This document shows positions 62,720 through 64,000 of a stretch of 64,000 nt of DNA, piece after piece. The position numbers and the translations under genes were made by a program. Source of the stretch: an uncultured Ferrovibrio sp. (GTDB taxonomy: Bacteria; Pseudomonadota; Alphaproteobacteria; Ferrovibrionales; Ferrovibrionaceae); contig NZ_CALGPC010000002.1 in NCBI RefSeq assembly GCF_937960835.1, positions 124,001 through 188,000 of the forward strand, written 5' to 3'. Every line of letters starts with the position of its first letter. The first letter of the stretch is position 1. A model generated the notes under the pieces. That model saw only the letters and a program-made list of their open reading frames with translations, ran no database searches and was not told the origin of the DNA.

Positions 62720-63427
62720 TCACGCGCCCTGCGTCTTCCGGGTGAAGCTGTTCAGCAGGCTGGCGCCGGTATTGATTGCGATGGCAATGGTCAGCAGCAC
62801 GATGCCGAGCGCCATCGCCAGCGCGAGATCGCCGCGGCTTGTCTCCAGCGAGATCGCCGTCGTCATGGTGCGGGTGTAGCCCGCGATATTGCCGCCGACG
62901 ATGATGATGGCGCCGACCTCGGCAATCGCGCGGCCGAAGCCGGCCAGCACTGCGGTGCTCAGGCTGAAGCGGCCATCCCACAGCAGGGTGGCGATGGCCC
63001 TCAGCGGCGTGAGGCCAAGAGAGCGCAACTGCTCTTCATATTCCGTCCACAGATCGGCGACGGTCTGGCGGGCCAGTGCGCCGACAATCGGCGTGATCAG
63101 CACCACCTGGGCAACAATCATGCCCATCGGCGTGAACAGCCAGCTCAGCGGGCCGAGCGGGCCGGAGCGCGACAGCAGCAGGTAGACAATCAAACCGACC
63201 ACGACGGGCGGTAAGCCCATGCTGGCGTTGAGCAGCACGATGAAGGCATTGCGTCCGGGAAACCGCGCGAGCGCCAGAAAGGCCCCGAGCGGGAGGCCGA
63301 TGGTGCTGCCGATCACGACCGCGGTAAGGCTGACACGCAGCGACAGGCCTATGATGCTGAGCAGCTCGGCATTGCCCTGCCACATCATCTGCAGCGCTAG
63401 TAAAAATGCATCGGAAATCGTCGTCAC
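62720..63427 (-). CDS. tupB: Tungstate ABC transporter, permease
   Basis: A 235-residue permease with five helices and the ATPase-contact EAA loop SLGLTPLRAIATLLW. The TupB pattern LNASMGLPPVVVGLIVYLLLSRSGPLGPL and GFGRAIAEVGAIIIVGGNIAGYTRTMTTAI is clear. It is the first gene of the operon; the promoter must lie in the AT-rich 63428-63524. Confidence 0.95.
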   Translation of the reverse strand: MTTISDAFLLALQMMWQGNAELLSIIGLSLRVSLTAVVIGSTIGLPLGAFLALARFPGRNAFIVLLNASMGLPPVVVGLIVYLLLSRSGPLGPLSWLFTPMGMIVAQVVLITPIVGALARQTVADLWTEYEEQLRSLGLTPLRAIATLLWDGRFSLSTAVLAGFGRAIAEVGAIIIVGGNIAGYTRTMTTAISLETSRGDLALAMALGIVLLTIAIAINTGASLLNSFTRKTQGA

Positions 63428-63524
63428 GCCTTCGGCTTACCTCAGAAGCGGGGCGTGTGGCAAAGGCTAAGTGATTATTTTCAAATGCAGTTTTTGCTAC
63501 AAAAACTTTTGTTGCGAAAGTTGG

Positions 63525-63953
63525 TCAGTTCGTCAGGTCGGACTGCGCCATCGGTTGCCGCTTGCGCTGGTCGGCGGCAATCACCTGGCTCAAGGTGGTC
63601 TTCAGTTCTGCTTCATAGAACAGCTTGCCCAGGTTGGGCCACATACGCCACCGCTCGGCGATGCCGGCTTCGTCATAGCCGCTGGCAAAGACGAAGGGCA
63701 CACCCAGTTCGTGCAGCAGATCAGCCACGGCAAAGCTGCGTTCGCCGCCGACATTCACGTCCAGTATGGCGACGTCGATTTCCTGATGCCGTTCGCGGAT
63801 GAATTCGATGGCCGGCGCGATCCGCAGGAAAGGACCAAAGACCACGCAGCCGAAATCCTCCATCAGGCCTTCCAGCAGCATGGAGACCAGTGGCTCGTCC
63901 TCCAGGATCAGAACCCTGGTTCCCGCCAGCGAGAGATCGCTACCTTCCGTCAT
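63525..63953 (-). CDS. Single-domain response regulator (CheY-like)
   Basis: A 142-residue stand-alone receiver: acidic pair in LILEDEP, phospho-Asp in VAILDVNVGGE, Ser/Thr equivalent in FVFASGYDE, and Lys in LGKLF (the usual Lys-Pro is Lys-Leu). This matches the alphaproteobacterial receivers that pair with HWE/HisKA_2 kinases. A gene may end a few bases upstream at the window edge. The output partner is unknown. Confidence 0.9.
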   Translation of the reverse strand: MTEGSDLSLAGTRVLILEDEPLVSMLLEGLMEDFGCVVFGPFLRIAPAIEFIRERHQEIDVAILDVNVGGERSFAVADLLHELGVPFVFASGYDEAGIAERWRMWPNLGKLFYEAELKTTLSQVIAADQRKRQPMAQSDLTN

Positions 63954-63956
63954 GCA

Positions 63957-63998
63957 CTATGCCCCCACAGCGAGATCGAGAACCGGCAGACCAAGCCG
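63957..63998 (-). CDS. Possible 3' end of an upstream gene
   Basis: On the minus strand one frame runs from the window edge as RLGLPVLDLAVGA to a TAG at 63959-63957, four bases before the receiver gene's ATG. A second frame stops just after, overlapping that ATG. Too little is visible to choose between them. Confidence 0.25.
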   Translation of the reverse strand, partial: RLGLPVLDLAVGA

Positions 63999-64000
63999 CT

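Noticed and set aside
61232..63214. Plus-strand open frame of 660 codons opposite tupA-tupC-tupB
   Set aside because: It spans three real genes on the other strand and has the composition of an antisense frame.

Overview
The window is about 64 kb of GC-rich chromosomal DNA from an alphaproteobacterium, most likely Rhodospirillales-like. This rests on the gene orders rpsF-rpsR-DUF2232-rplI-dnaB and alr-mlaE-mlaF-radA-cvpA-purF, an HWE/HisKA_2-type sensor kinase, FNR-like control upstream of hemN, and a conserved small alphaproteobacterial protein family. No phage, insertion sequence, rRNA or CRISPR array is visible. One tRNA-Val gene is present.

Layout. 0-9 kb: the tail of a SPOR protein, typA, a LuxR-type regulator with Glu at the phosphorylation site, a TetR repressor with its operator and a MATE pump, a frameshifted sensor kinase and an orphan methyltransferase. 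9-20 kb: a nitrogen-scavenging island with an AllA-like ureidoglycolate lyase, diaminopropionate ammonia-lyase, an N-carbamoyl-D-amino-acid hydrolase-like nitrilase, an AtzG/AtzE-like amidase pair, an Asp/hydantoin racemase relative and a complete oligopeptide-type ABC importer. Two near-consensus sigma-54 promoters drive the catabolic operon and the importer. 20-23 kb: an acyl-CoA side-chain module of DUF35 OB protein, Cys-less thiolase-like aldolase and MaoC hydratase. 23-29 kb: an OmpR regulator with a hybrid kinase broken by a 14-bp tandem duplication, and a Liv-type ABC locus that has lost livK and livH and kept a livK signal peptide fused to livM. 29-36 kb: tRNA-Val, a type III polyketide synthase with an ICMT-like methyltransferase, an old yellow enzyme, hemN with an FNR-like box, and a flavocytochrome c sulfide dehydrogenase pair. 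36-45 kb: the alr-to-SDR housekeeping run on the minus strand. 45-54 kb: chemoreceptor, ZIP transporter, AhpD-like and Spy-like proteins, and the ribosomal protein/dnaB run. 54-64 kb: a decamer repeat array next to a decayed antitoxin gene, an RlmM-like methyltransferase, a soluble chemoreceptor with inverted domain order, fumC, an FMN glutamate-synthase-like protein, YedK, and a tungstate transporter.

How the genes work together. The clearest candidate for an undescribed system is 9.0-19.9 kb. Together these genes could import a ureido or carbamoyl compound, strip its carbamoyl groups, and break 2,3-diaminopropionate down to pyruvate and ammonia under nitrogen (sigma-54) control. The substrate is an inference. 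A second theme is decay: two sensor kinases carry single frame-breaking lesions, the Liv transporter is a deletion chimera, and an antitoxin is a relic.
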